This document shows positions 15,697 through 22,382 of a stretch of DNA of 29,714 bases, in pieces. The first letter of the stretch is position 1. Each line of letters begins with the position of its first letter. Source of the stretch: DASRAU01 sp036005805 (GTDB lineage Bacteria; Acidobacteriota; Polarisedimenticolia; Gp22-AA2); contig DASYQE010000350.1 of NCBI GenBank assembly GCA_036005805.1, forward strand, positions 1-29,714, in the 5' to 3' direction. The translations under genes were made by a program, and so were the position numbers. The notes beneath the pieces were generated by a model. It had not been told where the DNA came from. It did no database searches and saw nothing but the letters and a program-made list of their open reading frames with translations.

Positions 15697-17397
15697 ATGC
15701 CCGAGACCGACGCACCGGACGCCAGGGTCCGGCAGGCTCCGCTGCGCGCGGAGGGCTCCATCCTCGCGGTCGGGCTCTGCCTGGCGGGGCTGCTTCTGCT
15801 CGGGATCCCGTATCTGCCCTTCCAGGACGTGCCGAACCACGCCCTCCTTTTGACCTACGACCGGGAGCTGGCGGCCGCGGGGAACGCCTGGCTCCAGCGT
15901 CCCTCGGACCTGGCCTTCGGCTACACGCTGTACATCTGGATCGCGCGGGTCCTCGCGCCGGTCCTGTCGATCGACTCGGTGCTGCGCCTGCTCGCCATCC
16001 TGGCGGTCACGGCGCTGCCGCTCGCCACGGCGCGTCTCGCGGCGGTGCTGGGCGCGCCGGCGGCCCTCGCCGGGATCCTGTCGCTGCCGTTCGCGCTCGG
16101 GTGGCCCTTGCGCATGGGCCTCATCTCTTTCGTGCTGGGCGTTCCGCTGGCGCTGCTGTGCACTGCCGCGGCGGTCGGTGTGTGTCGCGCCGATCGTGCC
16201 GTCGCGGTGGGGAGCGGCGCCGCGATCCGGGCCTGCGTCGGCCTGGCGATAGGAGGGGCGGTCACCTACATGGCGCACCCCTTTGCGTTCGCCCTGGCGA
16301 TCGTGCTGGCCGCCTTCGCCTGGGGTTTCGAAGGGGGGCGATCGGGACGGGCGGCGGCGCGCCTCGCCGGCGCATTTCTGCCCGCGCTCGCGCTCCTCGC
16401 CTGGGACACGTGGCACGGCGCCTGGCGGCCCACCATCTCGGCCTCGATCGAGACCACCCCGGAGGAGATGGTCCGTCTGCGGCCGGTGGGGCAGGCGCTC
16501 TCGCACATCGCCTGCCGGACCTATGGAATCCCGAACGCCGAGACGTTGCTCGCCTATCTGCCGCACCTGGTGCTCCTGCTCGCGGGCATCGCCTTGTTCG
16601 TACGAGCGAACCTCGCGGGCCCCTCCGAGTCGGCCGGGGCGGCGGCGACCCTGCCGCGTTCCGGTGGACGGATGCTGCTCGCCGCGGCGACGGTCCTGAC
16701 GCTCGGCACGGTCCTGGTCCCCGACTCGATCGGCCGCGCCTACCTGCTCGGGAGCCGGCCCGCCCTCGCGGGAATGTGCCTGGCGGCGATCGTTGCGGCC
16801 TGCGGGCTGCGCCGCGCCCTGGCACGCCCGCTGTCCCTCGTGGCCATGGCGTCGGGGCTCGCCTGCGCCATCAGCGCGGCCTCGATCGCGCGCGACGCCA
16901 AGGCGGTGGCGCTCGTCGTCGGCGACCATCCGCCGCGCAGCGCGCACGGCAATCTGCTCGTCGTGCGCGCCGGCGACTGCACGCGCCACACCGGCTACAA
17001 CTGGGGGGCCTGGGATCCGCTGCGGCAGGCGTGGGCCTACGCCCTGTCTCCCGACTCGAGCACGCCGTACCTCTTCGCCGAGCACCGCTACGACATGGTC
17101 TGGTTCCGGCCCGGCGCGAATCCGCCGCATCCTCCGCCGGGGCGGGTGCTCTCCGACGAGCGGGACCTCGATTCGGGGGAGTGCGCCGAGCGCAACCGCG
17201 AGCGTCTCGCGGCAACCGCCGCCCTGCCGGGTTACGACGGAGTCGTGGTGGTCGGCCACCCGGACGCGGGGCGGCGCGCGCTCCGCGAGAGCGGGGCGCG
17301 CGGGCCGGTCCGCCTCGCGCCGGGTCTGTGGGTCCTCAGCGCTCCTGCGCCGCCAGCGCCAGGTCCAGCTGGCGCGCCGCGGTCAGGCGGGCCGTGA
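15697..17397 (+). CDS. polytopic membrane protein, possibly GT-C-type glycosyltransferase
   Basis: This 566-aa protein has about ten hydrophobic helices between residues 20 and 410 and a soluble C-terminal region. After the first helix comes an acidic loop, PFQDVPNHALLLTYDREL, of the sort that carries the catalytic Asp in GT-C glycosyltransferases; a large helical bundle follows. That resemblance is topological and not a firm family match. The C-terminal domain (HTGYNWGAWDPL, EHRYDMVWFRPG, YDGVVVVGHPDAG) looks alpha/beta and extracytoplasmic. No strong ribosome-binding site precedes ATG 15697. The gene is divergent from the MoaD-like gene (171-bp gap), and its last 62 bp overlap the 3' end of the convergent superoxide dismutase gene. 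Confidence 0.75.
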   Translation: MPETDAPDARVRQAPLRAEGSILAVGLCLAGLLLLGIPYLPFQDVPNHALLLTYDRELAAAGNAWLQRPSDLAFGYTLYIWIARVLAPVLSIDSVLRLLAILAVTALPLATARLAAVLGAPAALAGILSLPFALGWPLRMGLISFVLGVPLALLCTAAAVGVCRADRAVAVGSGAAIRACVGLAIGGAVTYMAHPFAFALAIVLAAFAWGFEGGRSGRAAARLAGAFLPALALLAWDTWHGAWRPTISASIETTPEEMVRLRPVGQALSHIACRTYGIPNAETLLAYLPHLVLLLAGIALFVRANLAGPSESAGAAATLPRSGGRMLLAAATVLTLGTVLVPDSIGRAYLLGSRPALAGMCLAAIVAACGLRRALARPLSLVAMASGLACAISAASIARDAKAVALVVGDHPPRSAHGNLLVVRAGDCTRHTGYNWGAWDPLRQAWAYALSPDSSTPYLFAEHRYDMVWFRPGANPPHPPPGRVLSDERDLDSGECAERNRERLAATAALPGYDGVVVVGHPDAGRRALRESGARGPVRLAPGLWVLSAPAPPAPGPAGAPRSGGP

Positions 17398-17965
17398 TGT
17401 CGTTCCAGTTCCAGAGATTCCACAGGCCGTTGAAGAAGGCCTCCTTCTCGTTGCGGTATTGCAGGTAGTAGGCGTGCTCCCAGGCGTCGATCACCATGAG
17501 GGGCACGCTTCCCTGGTTCAGGTTCGACTGGTGATCGTAGATCTGGGTGATCATCAGGCGTTCCGCCATCGGCTCCCACACCAGCGCCGCCCAGCCCGAG
17601 CCCATGATGCCGGAGGCCACCGCCACCATGTGCCTGCGGAACTGGTCGAACGAACCGAAGTCGCGATCGATCGCCTGCCCCAGCTCGCCGGACGGCTTGT
17701 CGCCGCCCTTCGGCGTCAGGTTCTGCCAGAAGATCGAGTGCAGGACGTGCCCCGAGAGGTTGAACGCGAGCGCGTGCTCCAGGGCCGAGAGGCGCGCGAT
17801 GTCGCCACTGGCGCGGGCCTCGTCGAGGCGGGCGCTGGTGTCGTTGGCGTTCTTGACGTAGGCGGCGTGATGCTTGCCGTGGTGCAGCTCCATGATGCGG
17901 CCGCTGATGGCCGGCTCGAGGGCGGCGAAGTCATAGGGCAGATCGGGAAGTCGATAACGCGTCAT
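17336..17965 (-). CDS. sod: Fe/Mn superoxide dismutase
   Basis: This 209-aa protein is a typical iron/manganese superoxide dismutase, converting superoxide to oxygen and hydrogen peroxide. The metal ligands are His28 (MELHHGKHH), His76 (VLHSIFW), Asp160 and His164 (IDAWEHAYYLQY). Other hallmarks are GGDKPSGEL and MGSGWAALVW. The segment QIYDHQSN places His at the position typical of the mycobacterial-type enzymes, so iron versus manganese cannot be decided. No signal peptide is present, so it is cytoplasmic. It lies 66 bp downstream of the HMA selenoprotein gene on the same strand and may be read through from that operon; its 3' end overlaps the convergent membrane-protein gene. Confidence 0.96.
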   Translation of the reverse strand: MTRYRLPDLPYDFAALEPAISGRIMELHHGKHHAAYVKNANDTSARLDEARASGDIARLSALEHALAFNLSGHVLHSIFWQNLTPKGGDKPSGELGQAIDRDFGSFDQFRRHMVAVASGIMGSGWAALVWEPMAERLMITQIYDHQSNLNQGSVPLMVIDAWEHAYYLQYRNEKEAFFNGLWNLWNWNDITARLTAARQLDLALAAQER

Positions 17966-17992
17966 TCAGGGTGTCTCCCGGCGCTCGGGCGC

Positions 17993-18033
17993 GAAGCGCC
18001 TCAGCGATGATCGACGCGATCGTGCGGCGCTTC
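17993..18033. repeat. 8-bp inverted repeat between HMA and SOD genes
   Basis: GAAGCGCC (17993-18000) and GGCGCTTC (18026-18033) are perfect complements separated by 25 bp, overlapping the stop codon of the HMA gene. There is no T-tract, so it is not a classical terminator; it could be an RNA-processing hairpin or chance. Confidence 0.3.
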
Positions 18034-18553
18034 AAATTCCGTCGGTAATTTCCCGCACCTCCAGGCGTCCGGCGCCGTCGAAGATCCAGCGCCCGTCGAT
18101 CGTGACGGCGCTCCCGGCCTTCCCGTGAAGCGCCTGCGCCACGGCTTCTCCGGAGGATCCGGAAGGAGCGACGCAGGTCACCTCGCGCGGCGCCTTCATG
18201 GCCGCGAGGACGAGGACGAACGCGCCCTGCCGTTCTTCGAGCGTGCCGGCGAGGACGAGGCGCACGTCCTCCGGCACCGGCGTGAACCCGGCGTCGTGGA
18301 TCGCCCGCGTCATCGCCTGCGGGTCCACCCAGGCCCCCGGTTTCACCGTCACGGTGAGGACCGGGGGGTCGAGCATCAGCTTCGCGTTGTCAACGCCATC
18401 CTGGCGTTTGAGCCCCTTGACGAGGCTGAACCCTCAGGTCGCTCACGTCGCGCCCTTGACGGCGAGACGCACCTCGCGCACGTCCGCGAGCAGCTGCGAC
18501 GTCATCAACGCCGCCGCCAGCACCACGGCGACGCCTCGCATCCCGAATCGCAT
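18032..18553 (-). CDS. exported HMA-domain selenoprotein with UxxU metal site (two in-frame TGA)
   Basis: ATG 18553 follows a perfect AAAGGAGG 12 bp after the upstream stop. A signal peptide (GVAVVLAAALMTSQLLA) leads into VREVRLAVKGAT, then TGA-Ala-Thr-TGA, then GFSLVKGLKRQDGVDNAKL, all in one frame; the frame stays open to 18032 (173 aa). TGA codons are at 18445-18443 and 18436-18434 (residues 37 and 40). They fall exactly where HMA metal-binding domains have the two Cys of G-M/A-T-C-x-x-C, followed by the expected helix and GV-x-x-AK strand. I therefore read both as selenocysteine. Candidate SECIS hairpins follow each TGA. The HMA domain spans about 25-95. The rest is a C-terminal beta-rich domain (VRLVLAGTLEERQGAF, VTIDGRWIFDGAG). 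It ends a thiol/metal-type operon. A double-nonsense pseudogene is the alternative, unlikely given the alignment. Confidence 0.85.
18392..18408 (-). promoter_or_regulatory. SECIS-like hairpin for the second TGA (HMA gene)
   Basis: AACGCC (18408-18403) pairs perfectly with GGCGTT (18397-18392) around an AGGAT loop; two more pairs are possible beyond one bulged A. The loop begins 31 nt after the second TGA and has G at its second base, within the known bacterial SECIS range. Confidence 0.55.
18411..18427 (-). promoter_or_regulatory. SECIS-like hairpin for the first TGA (HMA gene)
   Basis: On the minus strand AGCCT (18427-18423) pairs with GGGCT (18415-18411), including one G-U pair, around a CGTCAAG loop. 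The loop starts 20 nt after TGA 18443 and has G at its second base. Bacterial SECIS elements usually place the loop 16-37 nt after UGA with an early G. The stem is short, so support is moderate. Confidence 0.45.
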
Positions 18554-18564
18554 CGAGCCTCCTT

Positions 18565-19467
18565 TCAGAAGAACATCTCCCAGCCGGCGCGCACTTCCCA
18601 CGGAAAACCGGTCATCTCCTCGTCCCCCGACCGGACGAGCGGCACGAACACGCCGATGCGGTATTGCGCCCGCCCCTTCGTGAAGATCGGCGTCATGTGC
18701 ACGCCGGCGAGACGCCAGTCGTTGCCGGCGCTCGATCCGTCCTCGAGGGTGTCGCTGCCGGCCACCTCCGCCCGGATCCCGGCGGCGAGGTTGAAGCCGA
18801 ACTCGTCGGCGGAGTTCGGGCGCACCAGCCAGCGCCCGTACGCGGCGGTGATCTCGCCGGCGTCCCCCTTCCTGAAGCCGTCGCCGAAGTCGTGCTCGTA
18901 GAAGGCGCACGCCCACCAGGTGTCCGTCAGCCTCTCGCGATCGATCGCCCAGCCGAGCTCGAGGCCGTGGCGGCCGGAGCCCGGCTGCAGGCTGGGGTCG
19001 AGCCGGACGCCGTCGGGCCCGGCGCGGTCGTCGTCGCCGGTCGGCAGCTTCCAGCCGACGACCAGCGCCTGGCTGCGCTGCAGCCCCATCTCCTGGTGCA
19101 GGTGATAGCGCCACTTGGCGTCGAGCAGGAGATCCCCGCCGCCGGCCACGAGGGTGTCCGCGACCGTCCCGTTGATGTTCTCCTCGAAGGTGGAATGCAT
19201 CCCCGGAAGGGTCATGCGCACGTTGACATAGCGGTTGATGCCGTACTGCACCGCCGCCATCTGCTCGAACTCCTCCTGGCGTGCGTCGCCGGGGTCGGTG
19301 GTCTCCCCGCGCCGCAGGTAGCCGAAGCGGAGCTCCGGATGGATCACCCCGGGGCCGAAGATGGTGGGCGTCTCGCCCCACAGCGGCTCGTGCGCCAGCG
19401 CGGGCGGCGTGCCGAGCGTCGCTGCGGCGGCGAGCAGCCCCAGGGTGGCGAGCCGGCGGAGATTCAT
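18565..19467 (-). CDS. outer-membrane beta-barrel-like exported protein
   Basis: ATG 19467 overlaps the stop of the TlpA-like gene as ATGA, showing tight coupling. The 300-aa protein has a signal peptide (LATLGLLAAAATLGTPPALA) and a mature part beginning HEPLWGETPTIFGPGV. It then runs as alternating amphipathic strands with aromatic ends (PELRFGYLRRG, GGDLLLDAKWRYHL, LVVGWKLPTGDD, GFNLAAGIRAEV, AQYRIGVFVPLV) and ends in GWEMFF. The terminal Phe is typical of outer-membrane barrels. It resembles the loosely defined transporter/phenol-degradation MetA-like family (a recollection). The next gene, encoding the HMA selenoprotein, starts 12 bp downstream, so metal passage or sensing at the outer membrane is a reasonable inference. 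Confidence 0.82.
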   Translation of the reverse strand: MNLRRLATLGLLAAAATLGTPPALAHEPLWGETPTIFGPGVIHPELRFGYLRRGETTDPGDARQEEFEQMAAVQYGINRYVNVRMTLPGMHSTFEENINGTVADTLVAGGGDLLLDAKWRYHLHQEMGLQRSQALVVGWKLPTGDDDRAGPDGVRLDPSLQPGSGRHGLELGWAIDRERLTDTWWACAFYEHDFGDGFRKGDAGEITAAYGRWLVRPNSADEFGFNLAAGIRAEVAGSDTLEDGSSAGNDWRLAGVHMTPIFTKGRAQYRIGVFVPLVRSGDEEMTGFPWEVRAGWEMFF

Positions 19468-20021
19468 GGAAGATTCCGCATGGCGAGAGCGTCGCGCACG
19501 GCCTGGTCGATCTCCCGCTCGTCGCCGCGCAGGTAGCCGGCGTTGATCCAGGCGATGCGTCCGGCGCGATCGACGATGACCGTCGTGGGGTGCGCCTCGA
19601 GACGGTAGAGGCGCCCGATGCGCTCCTGTGGATCGAGCAGGATCGGATAGCGCACGCCGATCGCGTCGACGAAGCGGCTCGCCTCGCCGGCGCTGGCGTT
19701 CATCTCCTCGATGCCGAGGATCTCGAGACCCTGGTCGACGTAGCGTCGGCGGATCTTCTCGAGCTCCGGCATCTCGATGCGGCAGGGCGGGCAGGCGATC
19801 CCCCAGAAGTTCAGCAGCACGACGCGGCCGCGGAGCGAGGCGAGGGAGATCGTCCCGCCGTTCATCCGGACCGCCTCGAACGCGGGCGCGGGAGTGCCAC
19901 GGGCGAGCGCCGGCGCGGCCGGGCCGTCCTCGGCGGAGACAACGCCCGCAGAGGCGAGCGCCGCGGCGAGGAAAAGAAGGCGAGACGGGGAACGCGTCCC
20001 CGATCGCACGGCGGGAATCAT
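19464..20021 (-). CDS. TlpA/ResA-like exported thioredoxin
   Basis: The frame extends to 20072, but ATG 20021 gives the better protein of 185 aa with a signal sequence (SRLLFLAAALASAGVVSAED). The fold is AhpC/TSA-TlpA-like: GTPAPAFEAVRMNGG, LRGRVVLLNFWGIACPPC with Cys77 and Cys80, EMPELEKIRRRY, the cis-Pro region EAHPTTVIVDRAGRI. Proteins of this type reduce or exchange disulfides in the periplasm, for example in cytochrome c or copper-site maturation. CPPC is the usual active site in one subset of them. It is the second gene of the operon that ends with the HMA selenoprotein, and could keep the Cys/Sec metal site reduced (inference). Confidence 0.9.
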   Translation of the reverse strand: MIPAVRSGTRSPSRLLFLAAALASAGVVSAEDGPAAPALARGTPAPAFEAVRMNGGTISLASLRGRVVLLNFWGIACPPCRIEMPELEKIRRRYVDQGLEILGIEEMNASAGEASRFVDAIGVRYPILLDPQERIGRLYRLEAHPTTVIVDRAGRIAWINAGYLRGDEREIDQAVRDALAMRNLP

Positions 20022-20109
20022 CGACAAGGTGCACCTCGCGCGGCGGTGCCTCAAGGCGGCGCGCCGCGCCACGACTCAGGACGGAATTCTCAGGAAGAAA
20101 CGGGCGGGA

Positions 20110-20520
20110 TCAGCAGGCGGGTGGCGCGCGGGCGGAATCCGTTTCGGCGGGTGGATCCGTGCTGCCCGGGGCCAGCCGCTCGATGACGCCGCCGGCGGAT
20201 GGCAGCGGGCCGAGCGCCGGCGCCGGTTGCGAGTCGAGCGCGATCACGAGGGGGGGTGGAGCGATTCCTATGCGGCCGGAGACTGACGGAGCGGCGGGCA
20301 GCAGCGTCTGGCAGCAGGGAGGCACCGGACCGCTCAGCGTCACGGTGGCCGGGTTCGAGGCGGGGCCGCTCGCCTCCATGTCTCCCGGGCAGCAGGGCTG
20401 CGCGCCGATGCAGCACCCGGCCAGAACCGGGGCGGCGAAGAGCGGCACGACGATCGCCAGGGCGACCAGCACCGGCAGGGGCCGGAATCGCCACTTCGCC
20501 CGCGCTTTTCCATGGAACAT
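20110..20520 (-). CDS. small exported cysteine-pair-rich protein
   Basis: The first frame start (TTG 20529) is replaced here by ATG 20520. The 136-aa protein has a signal peptide (WRFRPLPVLVALAIVVPLFAAPVLA) and then three Cys-Cys pairs: AGCCIGAQPCCPGD and, further on, PPCCQTLL, with a final Cys at the very C-terminus (RAPPAC). The remainder is Pro/Ala/Ser-rich with little predicted structure. Paired cysteines suggest metal binding or disulfides, and its operon neighbours (thioredoxin, barrel, HMA domain) agree with this. I do not recognise a named family. It is the first gene of the operon and is divergent from the Asp-box lipoprotein across 237 bp, where I see no convincing operator. Confidence 0.72.
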   Translation of the reverse strand: MFHGKARAKWRFRPLPVLVALAIVVPLFAAPVLAGCCIGAQPCCPGDMEASGPASNPATVTLSGPVPPCCQTLLPAAPSVSGRIGIAPPPLVIALDSQPAPALGPLPSAGGVIERLAPGSTDPPAETDSARAPPAC

Positions 20521-20757
20521 GGCGTTCAAGATACCTCACTTCGGGCCGAACACCAGCATCCAACACGATCCGGGATGACAAGAAGGGCGTCCCTGTAGCA
20601 CAATCCCGCCAACGCTTTCGCTGTTCACGCTCGGACGCCCGGGAGCTGTTTCATGTTCCGCAACGCGATCCGCAGCCGTTCGTCGTTCCCGCGGGCCGAT
20701 GGCCCGCCCGTCCTGCACGCTTGCCCTGCATCCGTCGAAACAGAAGGAGGGAGATCC

Positions 20758-22239
20758 ATGCGATTCGATGCGAATCCCAGCACCCCCACCTTGTCGTGGA
20801 AGATCTGGCCGCTCCTGGCGATCGCTCTGTCGGTCGCCGGCTGCGCCGTGTCCGACGCCGACGCCAGGAAGGCGAAGGCCGGCGGGGAGATCGCCGAAGC
20901 CGGGAAGGTCAAAAAGGTGCAGCCGAACGAGCCGGGCGGCGACAAGAAGGTGGGGACGGGACAGTCGTTCAAGGGCCAGACGCAGGTCGAGGTGACGCCG
21001 GTCCCGGCCGCGGCGCCCGGCTGGTTCTCGGAGACGGCGGCGAGCGGCGAGGACGACTGGGAGCCGGCGATCGCGGTCGACCCCGGCAACGCCAACTTCG
21101 TCTACCAGCTCGTCACCCGCTACACCGGGCCGAAGCCGTGCGGCAACTGCAAGCTGCCGGCGATCCGCCTGCGCCGCTCGACCAACGGCGGCCAGACCTG
21201 GACCGAGTCGTGGCTCAAGCAGACGACCAAAGCGCAATACGACCCGCAGATCATGGTGGACATCAACGGCAACGTGCACGCGGCGTTCCTCAACGGTACG
21301 ACTCCCGGATCGACTTACGTCAAGTCCACCGACCACGGCGCCACCTGGCCGACCCTGGTGGATTGGGGCGGCAATGGCGCGAAGCCGCAGTGGAACGACC
21401 ATCCGTGGCTCGGCGTGTCACGCAACGGCAATGACGTGTACATCGGCTTCAACTCGAGCGACTCGTACGCCGTCGCGTCGCACAACGGCGGACTGACCTG
21501 GTCGAGCCCGGTGAAGATGAACACCGACTCGCGCTACTACTTCCACCAGGGCGTCGCCATCAGCCCGACGAATGGCAACATCGCGTACATCGCCACGAGC
21601 GACTACACCAGCGGCAACACCTACAACGGCGACTCCTTCGTGAAGGTCTGGAAGACGACCAACGGCGGGACCTCGTGGACCAGCGTGCAGCTCGACGTTT
21701 CGAAAAATGTCCCGCCGTGCGGCTGGGCCGCCGGTTGCACCCAGGGCTTCTTCGGCACCACCCCGTCGATGGCCATCGACAGCGCCGGCAAGCTGCTGAT
21801 CGCCTATCACATCAACACGGTGGACAACGCGCCCGAGCAGATGTACGTGCGCACCTCGACGGACGGTGTCACCTGGACGGCGCGCCAGCAGATCTCGGTC
21901 GCGAACCCGGCGGTGAACAACGCTTTCCCGGCTGTCGCCGCGCATCCGACCACGGCGGGTGACTTCCGGGTGGCCTGGCAGGACGATCGCCAGGCGAGCA
22001 CCACCGGCTTCAACACCTGGTACAAGCGGACGACCAACGGCGGCTCGACCTGGAGCGCCGACATCCGCGTCTCCGACCTGACATCGGGGGCGCCGTACAA
22101 GAACGTCAACGGGTACCTGTTCCCGTACGGCGACTACATGGAGATCTCCGTCGGCCCCGACGGCGTCAATCAGCTCACCTGGGGCGAAGGCGCCTCGTAC
22201 ACCGGTCCCGGCGGCTGCTGGAACGCCCGCGGGCAATAA
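20758..22239 (+). CDS. lipoprotein with BNR/Asp-box beta-propeller
   Basis: ATG 20758 follows AAGGAGG and is chosen over the frame start at 20653. The N-terminus is a lipoprotein signal ending in the lipobox VAGC, with Cys29 as the lipidated residue. After a charged Lys/Gly linker, the 493-aa protein has a sialidase-type propeller with at least six Asp-box motifs: STNGGQTW, STDHGATW, SHNGGLTW, TTNGGTSW, STDGVTW, TTNGGSTW. It is probably tethered to a membrane and faces outward. Four cysteines (KPCGNCK, PPCGWAAGC) may form disulfides. Enzymatic activity should not be assumed; such propellers often only bind. A strong terminator lies 72 bp after the stop, so it is probably monocistronic. Confidence 0.9.
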   Translation: MRFDANPSTPTLSWKIWPLLAIALSVAGCAVSDADARKAKAGGEIAEAGKVKKVQPNEPGGDKKVGTGQSFKGQTQVEVTPVPAAAPGWFSETAASGEDDWEPAIAVDPGNANFVYQLVTRYTGPKPCGNCKLPAIRLRRSTNGGQTWTESWLKQTTKAQYDPQIMVDINGNVHAAFLNGTTPGSTYVKSTDHGATWPTLVDWGGNGAKPQWNDHPWLGVSRNGNDVYIGFNSSDSYAVASHNGGLTWSSPVKMNTDSRYYFHQGVAISPTNGNIAYIATSDYTSGNTYNGDSFVKVWKTTNGGTSWTSVQLDVSKNVPPCGWAAGCTQGFFGTTPSMAIDSAGKLLIAYHINTVDNAPEQMYVRTSTDGVTWTARQQISVANPAVNNAFPAVAAHPTTAGDFRVAWQDDRQASTTGFNTWYKRTTNGGSTWSADIRVSDLTSGAPYKNVNGYLFPYGDYMEISVGPDGVNQLTWGEGASYTGPGGCWNARGQ

Positions 22240-22310
22240 GGGAGCGTCGGTTCGCTGACGGTGCAACGGCTCCCGGGCCGGCCCCGCTCAGCACATTTCG
22301 ATTGACAGGG

Positions 22311-22347
22311 GGGCCCGGCCGCCGCATCTGGTAGCCGGGCCCTTTTT
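22311..22347 (+). terminator. Rho-independent terminator after the Asp-box lipoprotein
   Basis: A perfect 9-bp GC stem (GGGCCCGGC at 22311-22319, GCCGGGCCC at 22334-22342) with a 14-nt loop is followed by TTTTT at 22343-22347. Confidence 0.85.
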
Positions 22348-22382
22348 GCGTCCGCCGGCAAAGTGGCGGGCCGTCCACCGAC

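Noticed and set aside
15526..17259. Long minus-strand open frame leading into the MoaD-like gene
   Set aside because: Composition is Arg/Gln/Gly-rich without domain features and it lies opposite the membrane-protein gene; only the last 95 codons look like a real protein.
17993..18033. Terminator between the HMA and SOD genes
   Set aside because: The inverted repeat has a 25-nt loop and no T-tract, so it was listed only as a repeat.
18434..18445. Reading the double TGA as a pseudogene or frameshift
   Set aside because: Frame, signal peptide, ribosome-binding site and downstream domain are all intact, and both TGAs hit the two metal-binding Cys columns. Random nonsense mutations would not be expected to do this.
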